64,000 nucleotides of DNA from Flammeovirgaceae bacterium UBA2338 (lineage in GTDB: Bacteria > Bacteroidota > Bacteroidia > Cytophagales > Cyclobacteriaceae). Below the pieces are notes generated by a model. That model made no database searches, was not told the DNA's origin, and saw only the letters and a program-made list of their open reading frames with translations. Of this stretch, positions 9,791 to 16,880 are shown piece after piece (the first letter of the stretch is position 1; each line of letters opens with the position of its first letter). The position numbers and the translations under genes are program-made. The stretch spans positions 1 through 64,000 of the forward strand of contig DDUM01000047.1 of the NCBI GenBank assembly GCA_002344795.1, written 5' to 3'.

Positions 9791-9898
9791 ATGAAAACCA
9801 TCAAAACCAAAATAGAACCAGATAATTACCTGGCACCACACTTCATTAGTCGCAGTAACTGGTTGAGAGCAGCTGTACTTGGTGCCAATGACGGGATG
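9791..9898 (+). pseudogene. N-terminal remnant of a VIT1/CCC1-family transporter
   Basis: From the ATG at 9791 the translation ends in HFISRSNWLRAAVLGANDG, which matches the N-terminus of bacterial VIT-family iron/manganese transporters (RSNWLRAAVLGANDGIVS). The match stops right after GANDG and the frame soon reaches a stop, so about 36 residues of a roughly 230-aa protein remain. It is joined to a fragment of a different gene (next entry), indicating a deletion fusion. Confidence 0.8.
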
Positions 9899-9902
9899 TG
9901 TC

Positions 9903-10104
9903 CGGATCATCGATCATATTTTGATGCGGAACATTAAACAGAACTTGTTTTTTGCATTTGTTTACAACACACTAGGCGTTCCAATTGCTGCAGGCATCCT
10001 TTTCCCTTTTTTTTGGAATCCTTTTTTTAAGTCCCATGCTGGCAGCAGCAGCGATGAGCCTGAGTTCTGTAAGTGTGATTGTAAATAGTTTGAGGTTGAG
10101 ATAA
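9903..10104 (+). pseudogene. C-terminal remnant of a P1B-type heavy-metal (copper) ATPase
   Basis: In one frame the sequence reads MRNIKQNLFFAFVYN followed by LGVPIAAGILFP, the signature penultimate helix of CopA-type ATPases. A one-base slip in a T-run near 10010 is needed to continue into SPMLAAAAMSLSSVSVI and NSLRLR with a stop at 10104, which is the normal C-terminus of these pumps. Only the last ~65 residues of a protein of 700 or more remain. The preceding fragment belongs to a VIT transporter in a different frame. Confidence 0.85.
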
Positions 10105-10859
10105 TGTCGTGTCGAGCTCAGGAAGGAAAAACGGTTTAGGTAATAGCTTAGGTGCACACAAATACTTGTAGAGCTATCAATTTCACCCACCAAGCAAAGT
10201 TTGGCCTGTTGCGCCACATTGTCAAGGGCAAGCAAGTGACGATCTTCAAATGCCTGCCTAAATTTAAATCGTCACCCTTGACAATGTGTCTTAACATGCC
10301 TTTTTGCTGCTTGCCGGATTGAAATGGATTGGTTTGCTCACTAGAGAGGGGACCAAGGAAATTATACTTAAATTTTTTGTTGATTGAACTTATTAACAAT
10401 GAGTAGTCTGTACAGATACGAACTCGATTTTATTTCCAGACTAATCGGAGTAAACAATGGCATGGCAAAATATCAGCAACAGGAGGTGCCTGCGGAATGG
10501 AAATGTTGGCACTCATGCAAAAACAAGTAACTTTTATTTATCGGTATGTCCTGACTTATATTGGATTCCAAGGATACGTGATCGATCACTTCTCTATTCG
10601 AAATAACCCCTCATTGCAGCCCTTCATAGAGATCGCATAGAGTGAAGAATGGTTTCTTGATTTATCCCAATTATCAAGATTACTGAGAGAAAGCTAGCGT
10701 GTTGTCTTTCTTTTAATCCTGGTACAATTTAGGCATTTGAAGCAATGAGCTGGCAAGGAACTACGGCATAAACACACAGTCACCCCCACTTGCCATTTAT
10801 TCCGTTCCTCCTTGCGCAAATTTCTTCAAAAGCCTTGGGGTGCACCATAATTAAACCAA
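10105..10859. other. 755-bp stretch with no recognisable gene
   Basis: No reading frame here has a recognisable family motif, and the longest are short and without convincing starts. The stretch contains the imperfect inverted repeat at 10215-10288. It follows the fused transporter remnants and precedes the RadC-like gene, so it is probably further decayed accessory DNA. Confidence 0.6.
10215..10288. repeat. imperfect inverted repeat, 21-bp arms
   Basis: CACATTGTCAAGGG at 10215-10228, an 8-nt interruption, then GTGACGAT to 10243 mirrors ATCGTCACCC and TTGACAATGTG at 10268-10288. The left arm is the right arm plus a small insertion. The spacer is about 24 bp. It could be a relic of a mobile element end or a hairpin; nothing nearby identifies it. 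Confidence 0.5.
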
Positions 10860-11333
10860 ATGATTATGGAAACTACAAAACACAAAAAACACTATCAAGT
10901 TGCCGAGATTCAACTAAGCTACAAGTCCAATGTAAAGGCTTCATTAAGGCCTAAGATCAACAATTCGAATGATGCATTCAATGTATTCTTGGAAAATTGG
11001 GATGACACAAAGCTTGAGTTCGTGGAACAATTTAAAGTTATGTTAACAAACCGAGCCAATAGGGTTCTGGGTATTTTTGAACTCTCAACTGGAGGAGTAA
11101 GTGGAACAGTAGCAGATCCCAAATTGATCTTTGCAGCCGCTATCAAGGCGAATGCTTGTGGGATTATTTTGGCTCACAATCATCCATCAGGGACAACTCA
11201 ACCCAGCCAATCTGACATAGCCCTTACAAAGAAGATTAAAGAGGGAGGGAAGCTGCTTGAGGTTCAACTTTTGGATCACATCATAGTCACTTCAGAAGGG
11301 CACTATTCATTTGCTGATGAAGGCCTTATCTGA
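10860..11333 (+). CDS. RadC-like JAB/MPN domain protein
   Basis: This 157-aa protein is a short RadC-type protein: a lead helix region, then the JAMM/MPN core with VMLTNRANRVLG near residue 60-71, the metal-binding HNHPSG motif (residues 106-111) with a downstream Asp (SQSDI, about 119), and a C-terminal DHIIVTSEGHYSFADEGL. It lacks the N-terminal helix-hairpin-helix domain of chromosomal RadC (about 220 aa), as is typical for copies on plasmids and integrative elements. The biochemical role of RadC is not settled. Its neighbours, HipBA and decayed genes, agree with an accessory island. A second ATG at 10866 is an alternative start. Confidence 0.9.
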   Translation: MIMETTKHKKHYQVAEIQLSYKSNVKASLRPKINNSNDAFNVFLENWDDTKLEFVEQFKVMLTNRANRVLGIFELSTGGVSGTVADPKLIFAAAIKANACGIILAHNHPSGTTQPSQSDIALTKKIKEGGKLLEVQLLDHIIVTSEGHYSFADEGLI

Positions 11334-11546
11334 ATGTTTACAAGGAAATGGCTCAATAGAAATTGAATGCAATTGGGTCATTTTCTTTTAGTTAAAACCT
11401 TACAAAATTCTTATTTTTAAACAATGAATTCGTTCTCAAACAACTGCAAATTGGATCAAGTTTTCACTGGGTACCAATTCGGTGACCAAGTAGACTTGAT
11501 TGTCACAAGAAATTGATAATGAGTGAGTTATGAAGTGAGTTCCGTT

Positions 11547-11560
11547 CCCAGCGGGATCAC
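11547..11560 (+). repeat. CCCAGYGGGATCAC repeat, copy 1 (C variant)
   Basis: The 14-bp word CCCAGCGGGATCAC lies just upstream of a terminator hairpin. Two near-identical copies occur at 11670 and 13492, on either side of hipBA. Confidence 0.6.
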
Positions 11561-11565
11561 AAATC

Positions 11566-11604
11566 ATCAAAAAATCCTGGCGGTCTTCCGTCAGGATTTT
11601 TGAT
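11566..11604. terminator. bidirectional hairpin terminator between radC-like and hipA
   Basis: ATCAAAAAATCCTGGCGG at 11566-11583 pairs with CCGTCAGGATTTTTGAT at 11588-11604 around a 4-nt loop, with A-rich and T-rich flanks on opposite sides, so it can terminate transcripts from either convergent gene. Confidence 0.75.
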
Positions 11605-11669
11605 TGAAAAGAGCAGGGCAAGAAGTTTATCCCGATTGGCAAGACTGGTGTGAAGGCACATCGGGGAGC

Positions 11670-11683
11670 CCCAGTGGGATCAC
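11670..11683 (+). repeat. CCCAGYGGGATCAC repeat, copy 2 (T variant)
   Basis: CCCAGTGGGATCAC is identical to the copy at 13492-13505. The two identical copies bracket the hipBA module. Confidence 0.6.
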
Positions 11684-11699
11684 TTTGGGTGAAAAGGAG

Positions 11700-12953
11700 T
11701 TAATACCTAAAGGCCTTACCCACCAAATCTCTTTCAGCTTTTGAGATTCCTAATTTCTTAGCCACAGTAGGCCATTCACCAACAGCCTTTTTAGCCTTCT
11801 CTATTATTATCCCGGCATTCTTCTTTTCAACCCTGAAATAAGGCGCAACCTCCATTGCTAATTCCAGATCAAGGGCATTGTCTTTTTCAGAAATATTGAG
11901 GCTCAATCCGGTTCCTGTTTCCACAGGATTGATGTCGTAGGCAGGAGAGAGGACCCAACCATTGGTGGTCAACACAAAACCATGATTGCGTAAATGGTCG
12001 TCCGTATTGCTCACACTTATATAAAACACAATACGTCTCCACAACTCTTCCAGATCATGATCAACCTGGGCACCATGCCTGGTAATAAACTCAACAAGAT
12101 CAAGATAGCTTACCCCGCTTTGTTGGTTCGTTCCGTCTGTATGGCCGAGTAAGGTCATGGCGGAGGCGAAGTGCGTTCGATCGCCTTTTTCGTTTCTGTC
12201 AAATCGCTTAGTTAAGAATGTATGTTGTTTGCTGTAATAAACGCCAGTCATGGCATCTGCTACATCCAAGCCTGCAATTACAGCTAATTCATGTACAACC
12301 ATCTCCCAGGCACCTATGTCCTTATGATCATTTTTGCTGGGAAATTTTGCAATCCACAATTGACCCTTACCATCCAGCACGCTGGCTTTAGGTCTTGCAC
12401 CTCCTAAAGATGAGCCTGGTGCCATTAGCATATTAAGCCATTTCAACTTTTCATCGTCATCTGTATTATCATCTTCCACCAATAAACTAGCTTGTTCCAA
12501 TTCACTTATCGAAGCCCAGGGTGGCGTTGCCATAGTTTTATTGTCGTTGAGAAAAGGCCCTTCTTCATGATCCTTAAACCTTATTGCGCCCATCCTATGA
12601 CCATCAAAAACACCAAGTAGATAATCTGTTTCGAAGAGCGTGTTAGGTTTTCGTTCTTCTTTCCTTGCTATGGCAGCTTCACGCCTTTCCATCAGTACCC
12701 TTCCCCATCGATCTGGTGAGGAGTCCAGGAAAATACCAAAGTTGCTTTTCCCTTCCGGTAGGTATTGCTGTCCAGTGTATAGTTGAAGATCGGGATCAAG
12801 ATTTTGAATATGTTCGGATTTCAACCAGTCATCATCATATTCGAAGGAGAATATTTCTTTGCCGCGGGCTCTGGTGGAATGTAACGTCCCCATCAAGGTA
12901 GGTTTTGGCAAACCGATCCAATCGGCAAATACGAGTATGGCTTTTTTTGCCAT
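11700..12953 (-). CDS. hipA: HipA-family serine/threonine kinase toxin
   Basis: This 417-aa protein is a full-length HipA-like kinase of a type II toxin-antitoxin module. It has the phosphate-binding loop SSLGGARPKA (residues 181-190), the catalytic loop SNTDDHLRNHG (315-325, catalytic Asp in DDH, Asn in RNH) and the metal-binding AYDINP (338-343). In known systems HipA phosphorylates a glutamyl-tRNA synthetase or another translation-linked target and is neutralised by HipB. The gene lies 2 bp after the stop of the HTH gene hipB on the same strand. Repeats flank the pair, suggesting it arrived as a unit. All key residues are present, so the kinase is probably active. Confidence 0.93.
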   Translation of the reverse strand: MAKKAILVFADWIGLPKPTLMGTLHSTRARGKEIFSFEYDDDWLKSEHIQNLDPDLQLYTGQQYLPEGKSNFGIFLDSSPDRWGRVLMERREAAIARKEERKPNTLFETDYLLGVFDGHRMGAIRFKDHEEGPFLNDNKTMATPPWASISELEQASLLVEDDNTDDDEKLKWLNMLMAPGSSLGGARPKASVLDGKGQLWIAKFPSKNDHKDIGAWEMVVHELAVIAGLDVADAMTGVYYSKQHTFLTKRFDRNEKGDRTHFASAMTLLGHTDGTNQQSGVSYLDLVEFITRHGAQVDHDLEELWRRIVFYISVSNTDDHLRNHGFVLTTNGWVLSPAYDINPVETGTGLSLNISEKDNALDLELAMEVAPYFRVEKKNAGIIIEKAKKAVGEWPTVAKKLGISKAERDLVGKAFRY

Positions 12954-12955
12954 TG

Positions 12956-13291
12956 CTATTTGGTTTTCTTTGGTGCTCGTTCCTTCACCAGTAGTTTGGC
13001 ATCTTGTAACCGTCTTCCGAGGGGATCATCCCCGGCAACCTTCAAAAGATCGCGTTCCAGACCAAGTACAAAGAGTACCTGAACATAGGAACCCATCGCT
13101 ACATTAGGGGAACCCTTCTCAATGGCCCAAAGTGTTGTCCGGGCAATATTGGCTCGTTCTGCAACCTGCTCTGTGCTTAGCTTTCTGCGAAGTCGTGCTA
13201 GTTTAATATTTTCTCCTAATTCAGCCATAATTTTCAGGTTCTTAGGCAATAGTAAGGGTTTACGACTCATAATGTTTGTTATAATGTACAA
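12956..13291 (-). CDS. hipB: HipB-like HTH antitoxin/regulator
   Basis: This 111-aa protein has a Cro/C1-type helix-turn-helix (residues about 28-80: GENIKLARLRRKLSTEQVAERA, with IARTTLWAIEKGSPNVAMGSY). The C-terminal tail is basic (KERAPKKTK). A shorter start is possible at MSRKPLLL (residue 8). HipB proteins bind HipA and repress their own operon; a palindrome just upstream (13299-13326) is a likely operator. Two bases separate it from hipA, the usual arrangement. The first residues overlap an A/T-rich promoter region, so the exact start is uncertain. Confidence 0.88.
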   Translation of the reverse strand: MYIITNIMSRKPLLLPKNLKIMAELGENIKLARLRRKLSTEQVAERANIARTTLWAIEKGSPNVAMGSYVQVLFVLGLERDLLKVAGDDPLGRRLQDAKLLVKERAPKKTK

Positions 13292-13298
13292 ATGTATA

Positions 13299-13326
13299 AA
13301 TAATGTTTATAATAATAAACATTATT
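13299..13326. promoter_or_regulatory. palindrome upstream of hipB, probable autoregulatory operator
   Basis: A 12-bp arm (AATAATGTTTAT) is mirrored by ATAAACATTATT with 4 bp between, beginning 8 bp before the hipB start. A related half-site, AATGTTTGTTATAATG, overlaps the hipB start. HipB-type proteins bind palindromes in their own promoters. Confidence 0.6.
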
Positions 13327-13491
13327 ATCAAGTTTTATGAATGCTTGCTACCGCTCGCATTGGATCTAAATTGAAAGGCAATAGCATTTATAAAGTTTGT
13401 TGCTGACAAATAACGGGTGGGGATTCGGTTCGTCAACAATTGCTTTACTCGTTAAGTATCCGATTTTAAGGTTATTAAGAAAAACACAGAT

Positions 13492-13505
13492 CCCAGTGGG
13501 ATCAC
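13492..13505 (+). repeat. CCCAGYGGGATCAC repeat, copy 3 (T variant)
   Basis: Identical to the copy at 11670-11683; together they bracket hipBA at a spacing of 1822 bp. It lies 14 bp before the nrdJ terminator. Confidence 0.6.
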
Positions 13506-13518
13506 ATTTTAGAATCAA

Positions 13519-13562
13519 AAACAAACAGCCCCTCAAAATTAACTTTGAGGGGCTGTTTGTTT
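13519..13562. terminator. perfect 19-bp stem terminator downstream of nrdJ
   Basis: AAACAAACAGCCCCTCAAA at 13519-13537 is the exact complement of 13544-13562 around a 6-nt loop. It has a GC-rich core and A/T tails on both sides, 37 bp beyond the nrdJ stop codon. Confidence 0.85.
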
Positions 13563-13598
13563 ATAGAAGACGTTCTGAAATGACTAATTATACTCTCT

Positions 13599-15449
13599 TT
13601 ATTGTATTACACACGCCCCTCCTGCACATGCCGCTTCAGCTTGTAAATCAGTGGCATCATCAGGCTCGTAAATCATGGCCAGGTTTATATTCCTCAGTGA
13701 TTTTTCTAATTCTTCATAGTGTTCCTGGCTAATGTCCTCAAAAGGAGGTTGCTTGTAATTTCCATTGTCGTAAGGAAGAACGCTCAACCCATTGTAGGAG
13801 GCCTTGTTTTCCCACATCCATTCTCCCACTTCTTTCCACTCATTCTCTTTTATCGATACTGTAGCTGATACATTATTGGCATTGTATCCCAACCGATAAC
13901 CATTGCGAACCCATTCCATATTAAAGCTTTTAACCCTTTCAAGCATGTCCATGGCACTCTCTGTTCTCAATATACTCCCCTCAGGTGCCTTTTGTGGAAT
14001 ACACACAATGGCTTGCTTGCTGTTGAGTAAGTCGTCTTCAAGTAGCTCGGGGTGATTGTCACGCAAGTACTCATACAGGGCTTCATTTTTTCCAATTCTC
14101 ATTCTTCTCAGATAATAATCGTTATGCCAAGCATGTATGCCTGATGAGGTTCCGAGTACCAATGAACTGGTACCTGATGGCTTTATGGTAGTACAACGGG
14201 CAGCAAACTCAATCCCAATCTTTGCAGTAACTTCCACATTGACATGCTTTACTTCATCGGCTGCTTCTTTTAAATCTAATTTGGCGACTCTTCCACTTGC
14301 AATACCAGTCATCCCTACTCCGATGAGTGCATCTTGCTCTGTTGTTTTTTTCCAAATTTCGCGGAGGTAATGAAAATCTGTAAAGCCAGCCTGAAGTGTG
14401 CCCAAGAAACCAGCTGCTCTGGCGCGTGAATTTAATTCTTCCTGAGTTGTAACATCGGAAACATTAATCTCACACAAGTTGCAAAATTGAAAAGGACGAA
14501 GGGCTATCTCACAACACGGGTTAGTGCCCCAGTCAGGATGATTGGTAAAGTAGAATCCAGGCTCACCTGTTCCAGATAGTTCAATTTTTTTCCAAAGTTC
14601 AAAAAACTCTTCTTGTGTAGTTTCCTCTCTGGGTAGCACAGCCGAGTTATTGGCTCTCCCACGTTGCTCATTAAGTTCCCACCAGTTTCCAAATTTGCAT
14701 GTAAGCATTTCTTCATCATCCAGGGTGAACAATGATATCATTGCCGATCTTCTGATACCACCCGCCAAAACAGCATTGGCGATATGACACATCAGGTCGT
14801 GACATTCCAGAGAAGATAAATGTTCTCCATTCTTTTTGCGATCTAAAATAGCAGTCATATGCGCATGACATACCTTAAGAGGCTCAGGCCCGGGAGCCTT
14901 ACCTCCGGCTGTTACTAATCTTGCACCTTTTGGCCTGATGTCCGAGTAGTCGAAGTCTGGGAATGCCTTGCTTTGTCCAAAGTAGGCTTTCATGATCATC
15001 TTAATTGAATCGGCCCAACCCTCAAGGCTATCTCCAATTAAAAATCTTCTGTGCTTTACAGCTTTTTTTATAGGAGGCAGCTCGGAAATATGATGTTGTT
15101 GTACAGAAAACCCAACGCCAGTTCCTCCTAATAAAAGAAACATTGCTTCGGAAAATGCCCTTATGTCATCTACAGGCAGATAAGCACAGTTGTAGATTCG
15201 GCTATTATTCCTTGCAATAGATGGGCCAGCAAATTGCATGGCACGCATAGAAGGGAGCACTTTTTTTGCTACTACCCACTTCATATTCTCATGGATTTCC
15301 TCCTTTAGTTGTGGGTATTTTTCAACCATCATGGTTTCGTACCGTTCACATATTTCGGGCCATTGCTCCCGTCTTTGAAGCTCAGGTATATACCGAGCAT
15401 ACTTCATGTAGATAACTATGTCACTTAAGATTTCCTGATTGAGTTCCAT
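13599..15449 (-). CDS. nrdJ: class II (adenosylcobalamin-dependent) ribonucleotide reductase
   Basis: This 616-aa protein resembles the monomeric cobalamin-dependent ribonucleoside-triphosphate reductase. Visible features: NCAYLPVDD near residue 91-99, GGTGVGFSVQQH near 108-119, the active-site loop NPCCEIALRPFQFCNLCEIN near 310-330 (Asn/Cys/Glu radical chemistry), and a redox-active C-terminal tail ACAGGACVIQ with a Cys pair. It makes deoxynucleotides without oxygen, which suits an organism respiring nitrate. It is a single gene with its own terminator. A degenerate copy of the 22-bp regulon palindrome lies 40 bp upstream of the start, suggesting induction along with nitrogen-oxide genes (inference). 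Confidence 0.9.
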   Translation of the reverse strand: MELNQEILSDIVIYMKYARYIPELQRREQWPEICERYETMMVEKYPQLKEEIHENMKWVVAKKVLPSMRAMQFAGPSIARNNSRIYNCAYLPVDDIRAFSEAMFLLLGGTGVGFSVQQHHISELPPIKKAVKHRRFLIGDSLEGWADSIKMIMKAYFGQSKAFPDFDYSDIRPKGARLVTAGGKAPGPEPLKVCHAHMTAILDRKKNGEHLSSLECHDLMCHIANAVLAGGIRRSAMISLFTLDDEEMLTCKFGNWWELNEQRGRANNSAVLPREETTQEEFFELWKKIELSGTGEPGFYFTNHPDWGTNPCCEIALRPFQFCNLCEINVSDVTTQEELNSRARAAGFLGTLQAGFTDFHYLREIWKKTTEQDALIGVGMTGIASGRVAKLDLKEAADEVKHVNVEVTAKIGIEFAARCTTIKPSGTSSLVLGTSSGIHAWHNDYYLRRMRIGKNEALYEYLRDNHPELLEDDLLNSKQAIVCIPQKAPEGSILRTESAMDMLERVKSFNMEWVRNGYRLGYNANNVSATVSIKENEWKEVGEWMWENKASYNGLSVLPYDNGNYKQPPFEDISQEHYEELEKSLRNINLAMIYEPDDATDLQAEAACAGGACVIQ

Positions 15450-15488
15450 GGGTTGTTGGGTTTTAAGTTTAAAAAATAGGATGATATA

Positions 15489-15510
15489 TAATGTACAATT
15501 AAGTCTTTAT
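15489..15510. promoter_or_regulatory. degenerate copy of the 22-bp regulon palindrome, upstream of nrdJ
   Basis: Left arm TAATGTAC, right arm AGTCTTTAT, with the same 22-bp geometry as the better sites. The left arm has T in place of the conserved G. It is the weakest of the nine sites. Confidence 0.4.
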
Positions 15511-16211
15511 GTGAAACATGCCTCTTTTTCAAGTTTAAGGGCTGCCGGGTATAAAATATTGTTTTCAATAGCTAAAATACTTTTTAACGTACTTTTCAAA
15601 GTTTGTAACTGATTGTATAGGGTATTGAACGACTGGCAGGTGTTTTTTGGAACTTTGAAGTTTCGACTTGCTTTTTTAATGTCTCTCATTCCCTTGAATA
15701 TTTTATCATGTTCAGCTTTCATTACCTCAATAGGGTATAACAGGCGGAATAATGTTTTCACTTCTTGAGATTGACCTTTACTTAAGTTGACAATATTTTG
15801 TATAGCTGGGAATATTATCATTTCTTCAGTATACATGTGTTTTTCTAATTCTTCTTTCACCTCATCAAATGATGTTTTGATCTTATTTAGTTCAGTCCGG
15901 TTTGAGCCATATTGGGTTATGACCTGATCAAATGTGATGTCTATTTTTTTAATTAATTCTTTTATTAGTGAATGTTGTTTTAGATGAAGTGAATTGACCA
16001 ACTGATCTGGTGACCAGGTTGATATATCAAAATATGGATGACCTGTATGGTAGGCGTGCAACAATTCCTTTTTTACCATTTCGCTACAAACCCCTTTTCT
16101 GCGACAGGCTTCTTCGAATTCTACCTGTTCGCCAAGTAGCTGATTCAGGCGGAATTTTTTTAGCGTCTTAATTGTAGTGGGGTCAATATTGAAAATATCG
16201 TCTACAGTCAT
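15507..16211 (-). CDS. RIC/ScdA-like hemerythrin-type protein with a degenerate N-terminal domain
   Basis: This 234-aa protein has the two-part layout of iron-sulfur cluster repair (RIC) di-iron proteins. The N-terminal domain lacks the CCGG signature seen in the second copy of this window (41848-42594); it has RRKGVCSEMV near residue 37-46 instead. The hemerythrin-like part shows LHLKQHSL (near 75), KHMYTEEMIIFP (near 123-134), MKAEHDKI (near 167) and a final IENNILYPAALKLEKE that matches the end of the other copy. Such proteins protect or repair Fe-S and di-iron centres under nitrosative stress. A clear regulon palindrome lies 42 bp upstream. It may be a specialised paralogue rather than a classic RIC. 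Confidence 0.82.
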   Translation of the reverse strand: MTVDDIFNIDPTTIKTLKKFRLNQLLGEQVEFEEACRRKGVCSEMVKKELLHAYHTGHPYFDISTWSPDQLVNSLHLKQHSLIKELIKKIDITFDQVITQYGSNRTELNKIKTSFDEVKEELEKHMYTEEMIIFPAIQNIVNLSKGQSQEVKTLFRLLYPIEVMKAEHDKIFKGMRDIKKASRNFKVPKNTCQSFNTLYNQLQTLKSTLKSILAIENNILYPAALKLEKEACFT

Positions 16212-16252
16212 TATTTGTGAAAGAATTTCTTCGCTACTTTTAGCAACAATAA

Positions 16253-16274
16253 TAAAGGATAAAACGATCTTTTA
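16253..16274. promoter_or_regulatory. 22-bp regulon palindrome, upstream of the RIC-like gene
   Basis: Arms TAAAGGAT and GATCTTTTA around a short A/C-rich centre; the GA and TC positions are 10 bp apart as at the other sites. It sits 42 bp upstream of the minus-strand start, with a TATTGTTG near-match to the -7 box immediately downstream. Confidence 0.6.
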
Positions 16275-16343
16275 ATAGTCAAAAAGTGAAAAAAAGCGAT
16301 TGTTGAAGACAACGCGCTATTTATACTAGATTTTCACTTTACT

Positions 16344-16529
16344 TCAATCTTTAGAGAGGTAAATGAGGCGCTGAAGGGTCTCAATTTCTTCCTGCTTTCT
16401 CGTAAGATCCTTTCTGATCTTTGTAAGTGGTTCTCCCTTTAAATTGGCTAATTCCAATGAAACTTTGTACATCAATTCCTCGACAGCCTCCAAAAGAAGC
16501 GCCTGGTATTTTTGATCTATTTTTATCAT
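16344..16529 (-). CDS. 61-aa helical protein of unknown function
   Basis: A short, charged, almost entirely helical protein (EAVEELMYKVSLELANLKGE, then KIRKDLTRKQEEIETLQRLI) with no signal or membrane segment; it could form a coiled coil. No family was recognised. Support for a real gene: codon use looks normal, and a regulon palindrome at 16680-16701 is followed on this strand, after 5 bp, by TCAGTTTG, one base from the TAnnTTTG box. The gene lies between two regulon members, so it probably belongs to the nitrosative or anaerobic response. Low certainty on function. Confidence 0.5.
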   Translation of the reverse strand: MIKIDQKYQALLLEAVEELMYKVSLELANLKGEPLTKIRKDLTRKQEEIETLQRLIYLSKD

Positions 16530-16880
16530 ATCCGATAATTTTAGTGAAGTACGGGGAGTATAATTTAAGCAGTTATTTTCTCTGAAAGGTCATTATAAAA
16601 ACCCTTGATAAAAATGATTTTGATCAACTGCGATATAGACTAAAGTCATTTTTTAGTGAATTGTTAGCAAACTGAGAAGAAAAAGATAATTTTGTCTTTT
16701 ATTGTTTGGCAATGGATTCGCTTGTGCAGGCTAAAAGAAGGGAGGGCATTACCGAAGTCAATGACATTGAAAATGGTTGATCCCCTGAGATTGACAATAC
16801 TTGAATGGATTGGAAAAAATAAAGGTCACCCTTTTTATAGAGTGCTACCTGACGCAAAAAAAAAATAGAATTACGATCAG
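16530..16880. other. 351-bp divergent intergenic region between the 61-aa gene and tpl
   Basis: It contains the regulon palindrome at 16680-16701 and possible -7 elements in both directions. A 22-codon reading frame at 16712-16780 is discussed under rejected items. Nothing else was seen. Confidence 0.5.
16680..16701. promoter_or_regulatory. 22-bp regulon palindrome between the 61-aa gene and tpl
   Basis: AAAAGATAAT at 16681 mirrors TTTGTCTTTT ending at 16700 with only two mismatched pairs. Plus-strand sequence continues TATTGTTTGG; minus-strand sequence continues to TCAGTTTG. It could control either or both divergent genes. Confidence 0.65.

Larger units (their letters stand above)
11334..11699. 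other. 366-bp intergenic region between radC-like and hipA
   Basis: It holds two copies of the CCCAGYGGGATCAC repeat and a bidirectional terminator hairpin, listed separately. No gene is visible. Confidence 0.6.

Noticed and set aside
9879..10088. 69-codon frame spanning the junction of the VIT and ATPase remnants
   Set aside because: It combines out-of-frame fragments and loses the ATPase frame near 10010; it is better explained as pseudogene remains.
11541..11560. CCCAGYGGGATCAC copies considered as tRNA 3' ends (attachment-site remnants)
   Set aside because: No complementary acceptor or T-arm pairing could be made with upstream sequence; no tRNA cloverleaf was found near any copy.
16712..16780. 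22-codon reading frame between the palindrome and tpl, considered as a tnaC-like leader peptide
   Set aside because: It contains no Trp or Tyr codon and ends 100 bp before tpl without a clear attenuator hairpin.
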